A DNA stretch of 64,000 bases from Symbiodinium natans (lineage: Eukaryota > Sar > Dinophyceae > Suessiales > Symbiodiniaceae), in the NCBI GenBank assembly GCA_905221605.1, contig CAJNDS010002260.1, positions 197,001 to 261,000 on the forward strand. The letters run 5' to 3'. Of the stretch, positions 11,030-20,481 are shown piece by piece (positions within the stretch are counted from its first letter, which is position 1; each line of letters begins with the position of its first letter). A model generated the notes under the pieces. The model did not search any database and had not been told where the DNA came from. It was given only the letters and a program-made list of their open reading frames with translations. Position numbers and translations under genes: made by a program.

Positions 11030-12312
11030 GTTGGGCCCTTTCTGCGGGCATTCGTTGTACGAGTGCGCTCCGAGGCACTTGGAACAGAGGTGAAGGCCGC
11101 GGTCGCAGGCTCCATCCTTGCCTTTGGTGCATCCTCCAGGAAGGTTCCATGCGAAACAAAGCGGTCTGCCATCCGTGTTCTTGTAGTGGAGGCCCAAGAG
11201 CAAACGCGGCATGTTAGGCCGCCGCTCCCATGAGCCTTTCTGGTACTTGCCCTTGCCAGCGCCCTTGCCGCCCTTGCTGGTTTTACCTCCACCACCGGCA
11301 AGGCGGTCGTATGGAGTCCAGCGCTGCCAGCTCCCGGGTTGGTCCTTGCCTTTGCCGCCATTGGTCCATCTGGCGCCGATGTCCTTGCCCTTGCCTTTTC
11401 GAGCATCACCATAACTTGCCCAAGGAGGGGCATGCAAGGGCAGAAGGTTGAAGACCACTGTGTGGACGCCCGGAAGGGTGGACATGATTGCGTCGAGGGG
11501 TCGAGCCCCTGTTCCTGGTCTGATGTCTGTACACGTGTCTGCCATGTGGACCCAGGCTGCCTTGTCGGCCCTGAGAATTTGGAAGATCTGGACTTGTTGG
11601 AATCCTCGCACGGGCTCTTTAGTCATCTCGGCAAAGAGGAAGTCTACCCACTTCTGGTGGACTGTGAACGTGATGAGATCTGCAAATTCCAGGGCCAGGC
11701 CTCTTCGTCTCATGGCCTGGTACAGCAAGAACTCCGTGTTGTTTTCCACGAAGATAGACTTGTCAGTGGCCTTGAGTTTGATGTTGCTCCCGTCGACTTC
11801 GAGGGTTTTGTTTACTGATTTGTTGCTGGACAGCTCCTGGAAGGACAACGGCTCGGCGGAACGTAGCGGAGCTGTTTGGTCTCTGCTTGGTGAACCATGG
11901 CGTCGAGAAGGGCGTGCCCGGGCTCCATTGACTTGGATATATCCAGGCCTGGATACTTCATCCGAAGGGCTTGGAGTCGCGAGCTGCGTTCCGCCAGAGG
12001 TACTGGCTTGACTGCATCACTAGTCACCTCCAGGCGGTTCTTCAGGCTGGCTGTGATGAAGACGTGGGCTTCGAAGAGGAGGTTTTTGGCCGCGGCAACC
12101 ACTCCAATGTTCGGCTCGGTGCCGAGCTGGCTCGTCAGGAAGAGCCTAAAGTCTTCATCGTCGATCTTCTGACCTGGTTGTCCATGCGCAAAGCCGAACT
12201 TGTTGATGGTTGCCAGACCGGCAGTTTTGAGGGCTTCCACGAAAGCGTCTTTGAGGCCAAGCTCGAGGGCTCGCTGACGAAATTGCGCCTCCGAGTCGAG
12301 CAAGGAAGCCAT
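11027..12312 (-). pseudogene. DIRS-B gag-like protein with zinc-finger motifs (one frameshift)
   Basis: The first ATG of the frame is at 12312. The N-terminal half (to about 11830) aligns with element A's gag: a helical region with LLFEAHVF, then a K/R-rich helix and MEPGHALLDAM. After a frame break near 11830 the second half continues with RRRGLALEFADLITF and a Gly/Lys-rich tract. The zinc-binding end has C-x8-C-x7-C-x3-H (CFAWNLPGGC to DRGLH), then CSKCLGAHSYNEC, a C-x2-C-x3-H-x4-C knuckle-like motif. It probably packages element RNA. The frameshift disconnects the two halves in this copy. Confidence 0.6.
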
Positions 12313-12481
12313 GGCAGACGCAGACCCCAAAAAGTGACACGTGAGACTGACAGGAGCTCTCGGCCCAACTGGCGGCGCAATAATGCATCAGCATCTGCAC
12401 GCACATGGTGAGTGGCCACCGGGGCGCAGCAAAAGAGAAGGGTTGCACCGCAATCATTCGCGCACACGCATGGTTCGAGGT

Positions 12482-14796
12482 TTACAGCGTCGCATTGTCG
12501 CGAAGCTGAGAGAGAGATGTGTCCAGGGCACGGATCAGGTCGCTCCGCGACTTAATCGGAAAAGTGGCTGGCTCGCATTGACCGCACAGTGATGCGGGGG
12601 AAAAGGATCCTGCGCACGTGGCCACGAAAGTATCCGAGGCTTTCCTCCCGCATTTGAAGCGAGTAGCACCCGCAATGGCTTTGACATGTACTTTGCCTTT
12701 CGGGTGGATGAAGAAGACACCTTCGGGCTGTTGTTGGGGTGGCTGGCACTGATCAGTCTCCGCGGAATCGTCACTGGAGGAAGAAGAAGAGGACGAGGTA
12801 CACTCCGAGGACGGAGCAGCACTAGCCGGCGCCGCTGGGGCTTCTGCAGGAGCTGCCGTGGGGGAGTTTGCCGTTGGTGAATCGCCAAGCTCTTCATGGG
12901 CACTCGCCATCTCGGGAGTTTCGACGTCGGTTGTCGCCAGAGGCCCTTGGTCGGACTCTGCAATGTCGCCACGTGCACCGAGATCATCGAAGGGCTGTGT
13001 TCGGAACATCCCGCTGCGAGTGGCGTCCGGGTCGAAGACCCCCAGGTAAATCTGTTTGATCACGTGACTGAATTTTCTCAGGGGTCTAGCTTGCATTCCT
13101 CTGGCGTAGACATCACTAGAGGAAATCGTTCCAACATGTCTCCCCATGAAATCTAGAGTCGACTTGTCTGCACCAGCCTTAGCCAGCCACGAGAGTGGTG
13201 TCTCCTTGCAGCTGTGCGAGGTCAACTTAGAGGCATCAGGAAAATCCGAGAGTAGAAATCTCAGGATATCTGTCGCCTCATCCGTCTCGATGGGACGGTT
13301 GGAGAAGGACAGGGGCTTTTGCTCAGCTACAGCCGGGAGCACCGGGCCATTGCGGCATTCACCTATGCTCGCGACTCTCAGGTTGAGAAAGCTTTCAGCC
13401 CAGCATTCTCCCGTGATGCCGAAAGCTGGAGCGACAATGGGTAGGAGCCTGACTTGGTCCTTCTTGGCCGTTTTGTGATGGGCCGTCAGGACTTCAATGA
13501 AGCCAAGTTGCCTGTCATCTGAGATATCGAGTGACGGAGATCACTCCATCTGCATCGACCATACACAGCGATGAGGAATGTTCCCGCACACAGCCTGTCA
13601 TATACATGTCGTCTTTTGTCCTTGAGGACAAGATGAAGTGCGCGAACCATCTTGACTGTTAGAGCTGGGGCCCTTTTCACAGGACGTTTGCCAGCAAGGG
13701 CCAGCACTGCTTTGCCTGAGATTCGTGCACTCGTAGCAATTTCGGGGGACCCATCCGGGGTGATGGTGAAACGCATGAAATTCACAACTCGCATGAATGT
13801 CGATGCTGCAGATGGCCTGCATAGGTTTGCGAGCTCGGAAACATAACTCCAGACAATGCGTTCAACCATGGGAAAGGGTTGCACACCGTGTGTGAGACAC
13901 CAATGCAGATAGCGGTGAACAGCGAGAGCACGAGAGTACAATGCGCTGGCCGATTTGCGACCAAAGGTCGCTTCCAAAGTCTCAAGTACTTGCTGCGCCG
14001 TGGGCTCGGTGTCTGACACACCAGAGACTATGCTTCGGGTGACTTGGAAATGTCTCCAGTATGGCATGACAGTTTCCATCCACATAGTCATGGCCCTAGT
14101 TTTCCTGGAGGAATCTTGCTGAGGGAAAGTCTGGTCGGGTCTGGCACGAAGGAGAGAGGCACAGCTCTCAACAGGAGGCCGGTGCTGGAGGAGAATAGTA
14201 TCAATGGTTTCTCCTGGGGTGCACATCTCCGGCTTGTCACTGCTGACAATGTCCACCAGGCTTGCTGATGGGGAAGCAGCCCACTCAAAGCTGGGCTGAT
14301 CACTGAAAATGTCTGACATCAAATCACTCTCCCAAGGCTGGCAGAGTTTTGGTTTCTTGGCACAACGAGTCAAGGCACTCGTTAGTGCTCGTTCATACTC
14401 CTGACCTTTCAGCACATTGGCTTGTTGGGGGGAGCCCAGAGCGGTGGGAGCCACTTCGGCACATTCGAGGTTATCAGCCACTGCGGCGTGGGAAACCACA
14501 ACTTCTGTGGTGGGTTCAGGTCGGGTGCTGCTTGTAGCCACTTCGGCTTCCTCACAATTTGATGCCACTTCGGCACCATGGATCGGCTCATCAAAAACTC
14601 CAAAGCATGCCTCCGTCATGTCATACCATCCTGACACTGGCTCGCTGGCTGGTGCTGATGTTTGGATCAGCGCATCATGTGGAGTCTGAAACACCGGAAG
14701 ACCAGTTATGGGGAAAAAGGGTGCGGAGGGCACGGGAGGGTCCTCGTGCTCTGCAGAAAATGCTTCGGCTTCTAGCTCTGCAAGACTCGCGTCCAT
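12482..14796 (-). pseudogene. DIRS-B tyrosine recombinase (frameshifted)
   Basis: Starts at ATG 14796 with a ~170-residue low-complexity, acidic N-terminus. A core-binding-like helical domain (TMWMETVMPYWRHFQ...) follows, then the box I arginine in AVYGRCRWSDLRH just before the frame ends at 13486. The next frame carries LLPIVAP, an H-x-x-K box as SHSCKETPLSWLAKAG (about 13210-13185), MGRH, and the likely nucleophile in DVYARGMQ (about 13105). The tail is Ser/Pro-rich and acidic. The motif order and the Lys in place of the usual box II Arg match element A. A frameshift near 13485 breaks the protein between boxes I and II. Confidence 0.7.
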
Positions 14797-14975
14797 ATTG
14801 GCAGGATGTTATTGTACAAGAGTCAAAACTCGGGCCCAGACCAGAAAAGGAGAAACTGAGATGAAATTCGTGACATGACATGGCATGGTGCTGTGACAAA
14901 CGCACAGGAAACTGCAACATGATCATCACAAGACAGCACTGGAAATGTTTTGCACCTCTGGCACAGCAGAACGAT

Positions 14976-15407
14976 TCAGTAAGGCCGAGAGCGACGAGCA
15001 TCGTCCCTCATCTGCTGCACACGGACCACGTTACTGGGTCTCGGTGGGACAGGGGAAACCATGTGCACACGAAGGCCTTGGAGCCACAGGGTTTGTGTCA
15101 TGTCGTCTTGGAAACCTCGGGTTTGATTCTGTAAGAGGTCCACGACATTCTGAAGTCTATGTAGGTGAAACTGAAGGATAAGACAAGTCTGCCAAAGTTG
15201 CTCACACTCACTCAGAACACGTGCATGAAGATCAACGATATGCATGTACTGCTGCTGCAATCGGTCGTGACACCGCTCTAAAGCATCAAATCTCTCTCGA
15301 AGATACGCAATCTGTCTCAAGTGCTGGAGGATAGTAAAGCTCATTTCCCACACTGGCACTCTCCAGAATCGGTCAGCAATCTCCTCATCCGTCATTTGTC
15401 TAGGCAT
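14976..15407 (-). CDS. hypothetical 143-residue coiled-coil protein
   Basis: ATG at 15407; the start overlaps the end of the upstream ORF by 8 nt. The sequence is rich in Leu, Gln, Arg and His with heptad-like spacing (HLRQIAYLRERFDALERCHDRLQQQY), so a coiled coil is likely. I do not recognise a family. It lies 180 nt upstream of the DIRS-B recombinase on the same strand and could be part of that element, but no equivalent was found upstream of the element A recombinase. Confidence 0.3.
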   Translation of the reverse strand: MPRQMTDEEIADRFWRVPVWEMSFTILQHLRQIAYLRERFDALERCHDRLQQQYMHIVDLHARVLSECEQLWQTCLILQFHLHRLQNVVDLLQNQTRGFQDDMTQTLWLQGLRVHMVSPVPPRPSNVVRVQQMRDDARRSRPY

Positions 15408-15825
15408 GACGTGCGAGAAGGTGCCTCAAGCACGTGTTACTCCAGCTGGCTGAACACGTCAAGCAATACCAGGACCGGACGGGAAGAAGAACCAAAATTC
15501 TTGAACCTTCGGTTTGGCTGAGGAGAATGTTGAGGAGGTCGGGTTCAAGGACGTAGGTGTGCAGGTTGGGCTCTTGATGTATGTTTCTGAACAAGCTCTC
15601 CAAATGAAAATCTCGGGACAAAATTCTGACCACTTGCAAATGGTTTCGGGGCACACGCTGCCACCACTCAGCACTCTCTGAGCTCGATGCTTCCGAAGAG
15701 GATGTCGATTCGTCCATACACAAGGCAGCAGGGTTGGTTAACAATGCAATTAATGCGCATGTACCGACTCTCCAAATGCAAATGGCCGCAGCAAGTATGC
15801 ATTCACAGAACAGGGTGACTTGCAT
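15400..15825 (-). CDS. hypothetical small protein with N-terminal hydrophobic segment
   Basis: The first ATG in the open frame is at 15825. A hydrophobic stretch (LFCECILAAAICIWRV) could be a signal or membrane anchor. A Ser/Glu-rich linker and a Leu-rich region without known motifs follow. Its stop overlaps the start of the next minus-strand ORF (15407). Function unknown; it could be a chance ORF. Confidence 0.25.
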   Translation of the reverse strand: MQVTLFCECILAAAICIWRVGTCALIALLTNPAALCMDESTSSSEASSSESAEWWQRVPRNHLQVVRILSRDFHLESLFRNIHQEPNLHTYVLEPDLLNILLSQTEGSRILVLLPVRSWYCLTCSASWSNTCLRHLLARHA

Positions 15826-16012
15826 CCACAGGCACCATCGGAGCACTCATACGAAGTTTGCTTTAGAAATGTGTGATTGATCAAGCATGTTCTCAAGCAG
15901 CACAATGCAGACATGAGCTGGACCGTGAGCACTCTGAGCATCAAAGCAAACAGCGTAACGCGCGAGCACTGGTTGCTGTTTTGTCACTCGCAGCAATCAG
16001 CCGAAACAGAAA

Positions 16013-17488
16013 TTAGAATGGCAGGACAACAGCCACTCCATAGACCTTTGCATAGCAACTCTTGACGCAGTAGGCCTCAGGTGACCTAGCAGCACCCGCA
16101 ACTCTACATGCTGCATGGAGTCGCCAATTTCCTCCACCCGAGATGATCGACGGTGGGAGCGGTGTGACAGCTTGGCCAAGGATGATGGGTCCTTGCTGTC
16201 CCTTTGGGATAGCCACGGCCTTTCGCACGCAATGCTTGATGGCATGGTCAGACCAAGCGTGGTTGAGGGCTTGGGTGAAAAAGCCACTGCTCGGCAAATC
16301 TCCCTGCTGAAATGACTGAGGTCTCACCAAACTGTCTCTGAGGATGTAGGGCAGCGAGTCCCAGTCCGTACCATGGCCCCACGTCAGGAAATTGAGGGAG
16401 CCTTCGGCCTCAGCATCCTTGAAGTAGGCATGCGCCTGCAACTTGAGGGGGATGAAAGTAGCTTTCCAGCCAACCCCTTGCCATTCGAGGATTTCTTTAG
16501 TCTCATCAGGCTCGACATCTGCCATGGTGAGGGCTCGAAAGAGCTTGCGGCGAATGCTTTCTGGGAGCTCTTGCAAGGATGGATGCAAGGTAATCGCTGC
16601 ATCCTCAGTCATCTCAATGGCATTGTCCGACGGGATTGGGATCTGCACAATTTCCCGCGCAGTCCATGCCTCATTGACTGCCAAAACTCGCTCAGGGTCT
16701 GACTGGGCGTTGTGAATGGCTTCGGCCCAAATGTCCGAGTCGATGTCGACCTCATCACCACCAGCGGCGGGCTCTGCGACCGCGATGTCGGCAGGGGCAG
16801 CCGAGTTAGCAGCTGTTGCCGTGGCTTGTCGAGGGCCGTTGTCACGGGCAGGAGTTTCCTGGTGAGCGGACCATTTGCCCCAGGTCTCATCAGGTTCGTT
16901 GCGGTCTTCACGATAAGGCTGTCTCCACTGGCTCCATTGGCTTTGTCCTCTTCCGCGACCTTTGCCGCGGCCACGGCCTTTGTTGGCACCTTTACGCGGT
17001 TGCCATTCTTGACGGCGCCACTCACCTTGGCTGCGCCAATCTCGTTCACCATGACTCCAATGTTGATGGTTTTGATGCCATCCTTGCCATCCTTGCCCCC
17101 CATGCTGAGACCAATCGTGACTGCTTTGCCACTCATTGTCTTCTCGGTGATGATGCGACCAGGGTTCGGCGGGGGCTCTGCGGTCAGGCTCAGGTTGGCA
17201 ATCTGAGCTGCGTGCATCACGGGCAGGTCCACGATCATCTCTGCCAACATCAGGTTCCACCCGACGTCTGGGCGTAATGGGACTGCGGCTGCGCCCTGGG
17301 CTGAGGCGATCATGAAGGTCGGGTGCCTCACGCAGCGACAGAGGCTGCGCACCTTGCCCTCCACCTTGGAACGCCAGGGGCATCACAATGAAAGCGCCTT
17401 GGGGCACAAGGGCCATTGGCTCCACAGCTTGGCGCTCCTGGCGCCCTGCACGAAAGAGATTCGGCAGGTAAGGCGCAAAAGGGAACAT
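16013..17488 (-). CDS. hypothetical RG/QW-rich protein with a possible ADP-ribosyltransferase-like C-terminal region
   Basis: The first ATG is at 17488, giving about 491 codons. The N-terminal third is Arg-, Trp-, His- and Gln-rich (SQHGGQGWQGWHQ, then GRGRGKGRGRGQ), typical of RNA-binding disordered regions. An acidic linker follows. The C-terminal region has LTWGHGTDWDSLPYILRDSL and later SGFFTQALNHA, which loosely recalls the H-G-T...I-L...L pattern of the ADP-ribosyltransferase fold. This is a weak, eye-level resemblance. It shares the strand of the DIRS-like elements and could be an element ORF or an independent gene. No neighbour clarifies its role. Confidence 0.4.
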   Translation of the reverse strand: MFPFAPYLPNLFRAGRQERQAVEPMALVPQGAFIVMPLAFQGGGQGAQPLSLREAPDLHDRLSPGRSRSPITPRRRVEPDVGRDDRGPARDARSSDCQPEPDRRAPAEPWSHHHREDNEWQSSHDWSQHGGQGWQGWHQNHQHWSHGERDWRSQGEWRRQEWQPRKGANKGRGRGKGRGRGQSQWSQWRQPYREDRNEPDETWGKWSAHQETPARDNGPRQATATAANSAAPADIAVAEPAAGGDEVDIDSDIWAEAIHNAQSDPERVLAVNEAWTAREIVQIPIPSDNAIEMTEDAAITLHPSLQELPESIRRKLFRALTMADVEPDETKEILEWQGVGWKATFIPLKLQAHAYFKDAEAEGSLNFLTWGHGTDWDSLPYILRDSLVRPQSFQQGDLPSSGFFTQALNHAWSDHAIKHCVRKAVAIPKGQQGPIILGQAVTPLPPSIISGGGNWRLHAACRVAGAARSPEAYCVKSCYAKVYGVAVVLPF

Positions 17489-17519
17489 GTTGTGAGAAAC
17501 GGATGTGAGACTGAAAATT

Positions 17520-17740
17520 CTTTCTTCAGAGCTGCAGCTCAAGCCGAATGTTGCTTGAAATCAAAGATCAGGAAGCTGACATGAAAAGACAAGCAATATC
17601 TTCAAGAAAATGAGAACACATGCACTGTGCCAAATGCTACATGCTGCAAAGAGTCGAAGCACAAGAGATGCCTAAATGACATGAAAGGTCATTTTCCATT
17701 TTCAAGATAAAACGCTTGCTCGTACCTCGCTGGCACGCGT
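17520..17740. repeat. diverged direct repeat, copy 1
   Basis: Matches 18150-18445 in several blocks: a GCTGCTTGAA-like block near 17545, GAGATGCCTAAATGAC at about 17665, and AAGATAAAACGCTTGCTCGT near 17704. Spacing to copy 2 is about 630-710 bp, so the copies contain indels. It lies just upstream of the 491-codon ORF and may be promoter-region duplication. Confidence 0.5.
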
Positions 17741-18149
17741 TCATGTCAAGAGCCAGCATTACGTTCAATTTCCAAGGTGAATTGTTGAAGAACCTGTTCC
17801 CACTTAGAGTGAGCTGACGAACCGGACGATGGGAAGCATGGTTTGGTGAGCTGAAAGCCCAATCCAAGCATTCTGTCGAAACTCCTTCATCAGGGAATCC
17901 ATGTTCAAGGTACGTAGCCACTGACGAAACTCGCTAAGCTGAGCTTGTGTCAAAGTTCGCTCCATGACGAGTTCTGAAGGAGTTCGAAACTGGCAAAAGA
18001 CAAGACAAGCTTGAGCAAAAGCAAGCACTCAATTGTCATTTATGGAAGTGAGGACCACTCTCGGCACGGGCTTGCATTGCTGTCGGGCAAACATTTGCAC
18101 AGAACCTGACATTCAAAGAAAGGGGAGGGAGAGGCGGGTGAAAATGTTT

Positions 18150-18445
18150 CTTTCTCAGCTTTGCTCACGCCGAAGTGTTGCTTGAAGCATGGATCAGCAC
18201 AATTGCAACAATCACATCAATAAGTCCCCTTTGGTCATCAATCACATGCAAAACTGCAACATGGAAAAAATCAGAAGAGAAACCTTACAAACTCAGTGGA
18301 ACAAGCACCTCAACAGGTCTCTCTCGCAACGTCAGACATGCAACATGCATTGTAGAACTTTTGCCAAAAGAGATGCCTAAATGACGGCACACGTCATTTT
18401 CTATTTCAAAGATAAGACGCTTGCTCGTGCCTCGCTGTCAGCTTG
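18150..18445. repeat. diverged direct repeat, copy 2
   Basis: The second copy of the blocks seen at 17520-17740, with GAGATGCCTAAATGAC near 18372 and AAGATAAGACGCTTGCTCGT near 18412. No coding potential was seen. Confidence 0.5.
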
Positions 18446-19690
18446 ACTCCCCTAAACCACTAGTCGCAGGTCGTTCCTTTTTGGCAAAACATGTTTGGCT
18501 CGACAACGAGATGCAAGAACTTAAAAAGGGGGATTGATCCTTGACAGCACCAAGTCGTACGGGAAAACCGCAAAATGCGATTGAGTGCCAGAGAACAGAA
18601 CCACCATCACGCAATCATCTGCACAATTTGGCAATCTTCAGGTCAGAGAGTCACCTTTCTCAGCAACCATTGCCGTCATGCCAAGAATTGGCAGTGAGCT
18701 CACACGAACGGATGCAACAGCCAAAGTTTGACTGTTGCGGCAACCGAGGTATGATGCCTTACACCAACGGGGCCTACCCTTCCAGCAGGGAGAGCAGGCC
18801 AAAGGTGCCCCATGGTGATCAGCCAGGGTCTTCCAAAAGCAGCCTCAACCGAATCCACATGGTAAGTAACCGAACGCGCGTTCGCAGTCCGGGCCTGCCT
18901 GCAGGCTCACAGCTTCCATCCGCCTTTCCTCCCCGCCAAGTAATATTTCCTGCAAAGCCCGTCCTGGCCCTGCAACTGGTGCCTTGCCCAAGAGTGTGGA
19001 ATCTCTTCGCAGGATCCGGCTGGCACGTCCCGTTGCACGATCGTCACTCCAGAACATGTTTCCGAAGAAAGCATTGAAGCTTTAGTGGAGCTGGCCACCC
19101 CGAAATCCAGTCCCAGCCCTTGGCCTGGTTCGAGTTGTTGATGTTGCAAGGGGCAGGCTAACGGAAGTTTCTGGGAATTTCCATCATCTCTAAGCCCTCC
19201 AGCATGCCGTTGCAACAGCCACACGGCCATTGGTGGAGCAATTGCGCAACTAATACTTCGCTTGGAACTCCACTTAGGTCAATGTTGTAAGGCAACTGCT
19301 AAGACCTGGCAAACGCAAGGTTATCGGTCTTAAGAGCTGGACAGATATTTGGCGGTCTCTCTCAGTGGAGCACGTTGTCTTACGCCGGAGAAGTTCCGGC
19401 CCCGGTGACCGGTAACCTGCCGTTGTCTACCACTTGAAGGGCGGAGTTGCGGCTTTCATTTCAAAACTTCAGCAATCGTTTCACCCTTAAGAGTAAAACT
19501 GTAGAAAGAAGCATCGATGGTGCCCTGTGTTGGAAGTGTCCCTCCAGTGTGCACAATGCCGAAAATGCCGGTATTCACTTATGGTAAGCTGCTAACCGGG
19601 TTAATGGTGACTGAGCTGCAGACTTTTTTTGATTTCCTGGAATCTTAGACGCTTAGTATTGCAGAAGCCGCAGCCAATGCCGTCACGAGG
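18446..19690. other. no recognisable feature
   Basis: About 1.2 kb with only short ORFs. One of 178 codons at 18541-19077 on the plus strand has no recognisable domain. A CCCCATGGTGATCAGCCAGGG string near 18808 resembles a motif repeated in the 32-33 kb region. Confidence 0.4.
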
Positions 19691-19878
19691 ATGGGCCCCC
19701 CCCCTTTGGGCAAAGGGGGGCTTAAGCCCCCCTTTAAGCCCCCCTTTAAGCCCCCCTTAAGCCCCCCTTCAAAGGGGTCCCTGCAAAGGGGGTCCCTTCG
19801 GGGGGGGGGGGGAAAGGGTGAAAGCCCTTAAGCCCCCCCTTAAGCCCCCCTTAAGCCCCCCCTTAAGCCCCCCCTTAA
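19691..19878. repeat. TTAAGCCCCCC satellite, left part (split by Copia-1)
   Basis: Irregular tandem units of TTAAG followed by 5-7 C, with short G-runs in the first 120 bp. The array resumes at 28656 on the other side of Copia-1, whose target duplication CTTAA is part of the repeat unit. The complementary strand is G-run rich and could form G-quadruplexes. Confidence 0.85.
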
Positions 19879-20092
19879 TGAAATTTTACAAAAGCGAAAT
19901 CGTCTGTTCAATCAGGTGATCTCAGAACTGCTCAGTTCAAACAAGCACAATCAACAAGCACAAACTCTGCTGTGTGATGCAATCACTCGAGCTCAATGTT
20001 TTCCGACTTGAGCCAAAGTTGATCCAGCAATCCTCTGATGACCAATGCATCTCTGTGTGGATACAAAGGTGATCTGACCAATCATCCTAACA
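19879..20092 (-). repeat. Copia-1 3' LTR
   Basis: 214 bp; in element orientation it begins TGTTAGGATG and ends AAAATTTCA (TG...CA). It reads base for base the same as 28442-28655. It contains TTTGGCTCAAG (minus strand, 20017-20007), identical to the last 11 nt of the dinoflagellate spliced leader as I remember it. Confidence 0.95.
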
Positions 20093-20481
20093 CGGTCCCT
20101 CGAATTCGCAATTCATTGCAAATTCGCATCAGGTCAGATTCTCGAAACAATTCAAACTCCATCCAAAAATATATCAACATCATTCACTCAAAAGAAGCAA
20201 CAATAGGACACGACTCAACTGCTCAGGCTCAAATCTCTTTTGCACTTCGGAACTGCAATGTAAATCTGCAAGAATCCGGCTCAAAAGACTGTACAATGCC
20301 ACGTGGAAGCAACATCACGCAGTGACGTGTGGCAATGCACCGCAGCTGAGAACGATCAACCATCGATTCCGCCAATTCCAGTCAATATATTGCTCGAGGC
20401 AATTCTGAGATCCAGAACACAGCAAACGACGTCGAAAGCCAATCAGCAGCTCATCAAAACTGTTGCACTCAGGCAATGCAC
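20093..20481. other. Copia-1 3' untranslated region
   Basis: Lies between the extra ORF and the 3' LTR. The purine tract next to the LTR (GAGGGACC on the minus strand) is short and only a weak polypurine-tract candidate. Confidence 0.4.

Larger units (their letters stand above)
7959..14796 (-). mobile_element. DIRS-like tyrosine-recombinase retroelement B (decayed)
   Basis: Same gene order and strand as element A, immediately upstream of it: recombinase (14796-12482), gag (12312-11027), then pol (11026-7959) with a methyltransferase-like domain, RT and RNase H. It differs from A in lacking the dioxygenase-like domain and in having lost methyltransferase catalytic residues. Frame breaks near 13485, 11830 and 8480 show it is not intact. 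Boundaries are given from the first to the last recognised domain; terminal repeats were not found. Confidence 0.75.

Noticed and set aside
1-14796. frameshifts as evidence of introns
   Set aside because: The breaks are one- or two-base shifts within conserved motif blocks without splice-like gaps; mutation or sequencing error is simpler.
18541-19077. 178-codon plus-strand ORF
   Set aside because: No domain, no conserved composition, and surrounded by non-coding sequence; probably chance.
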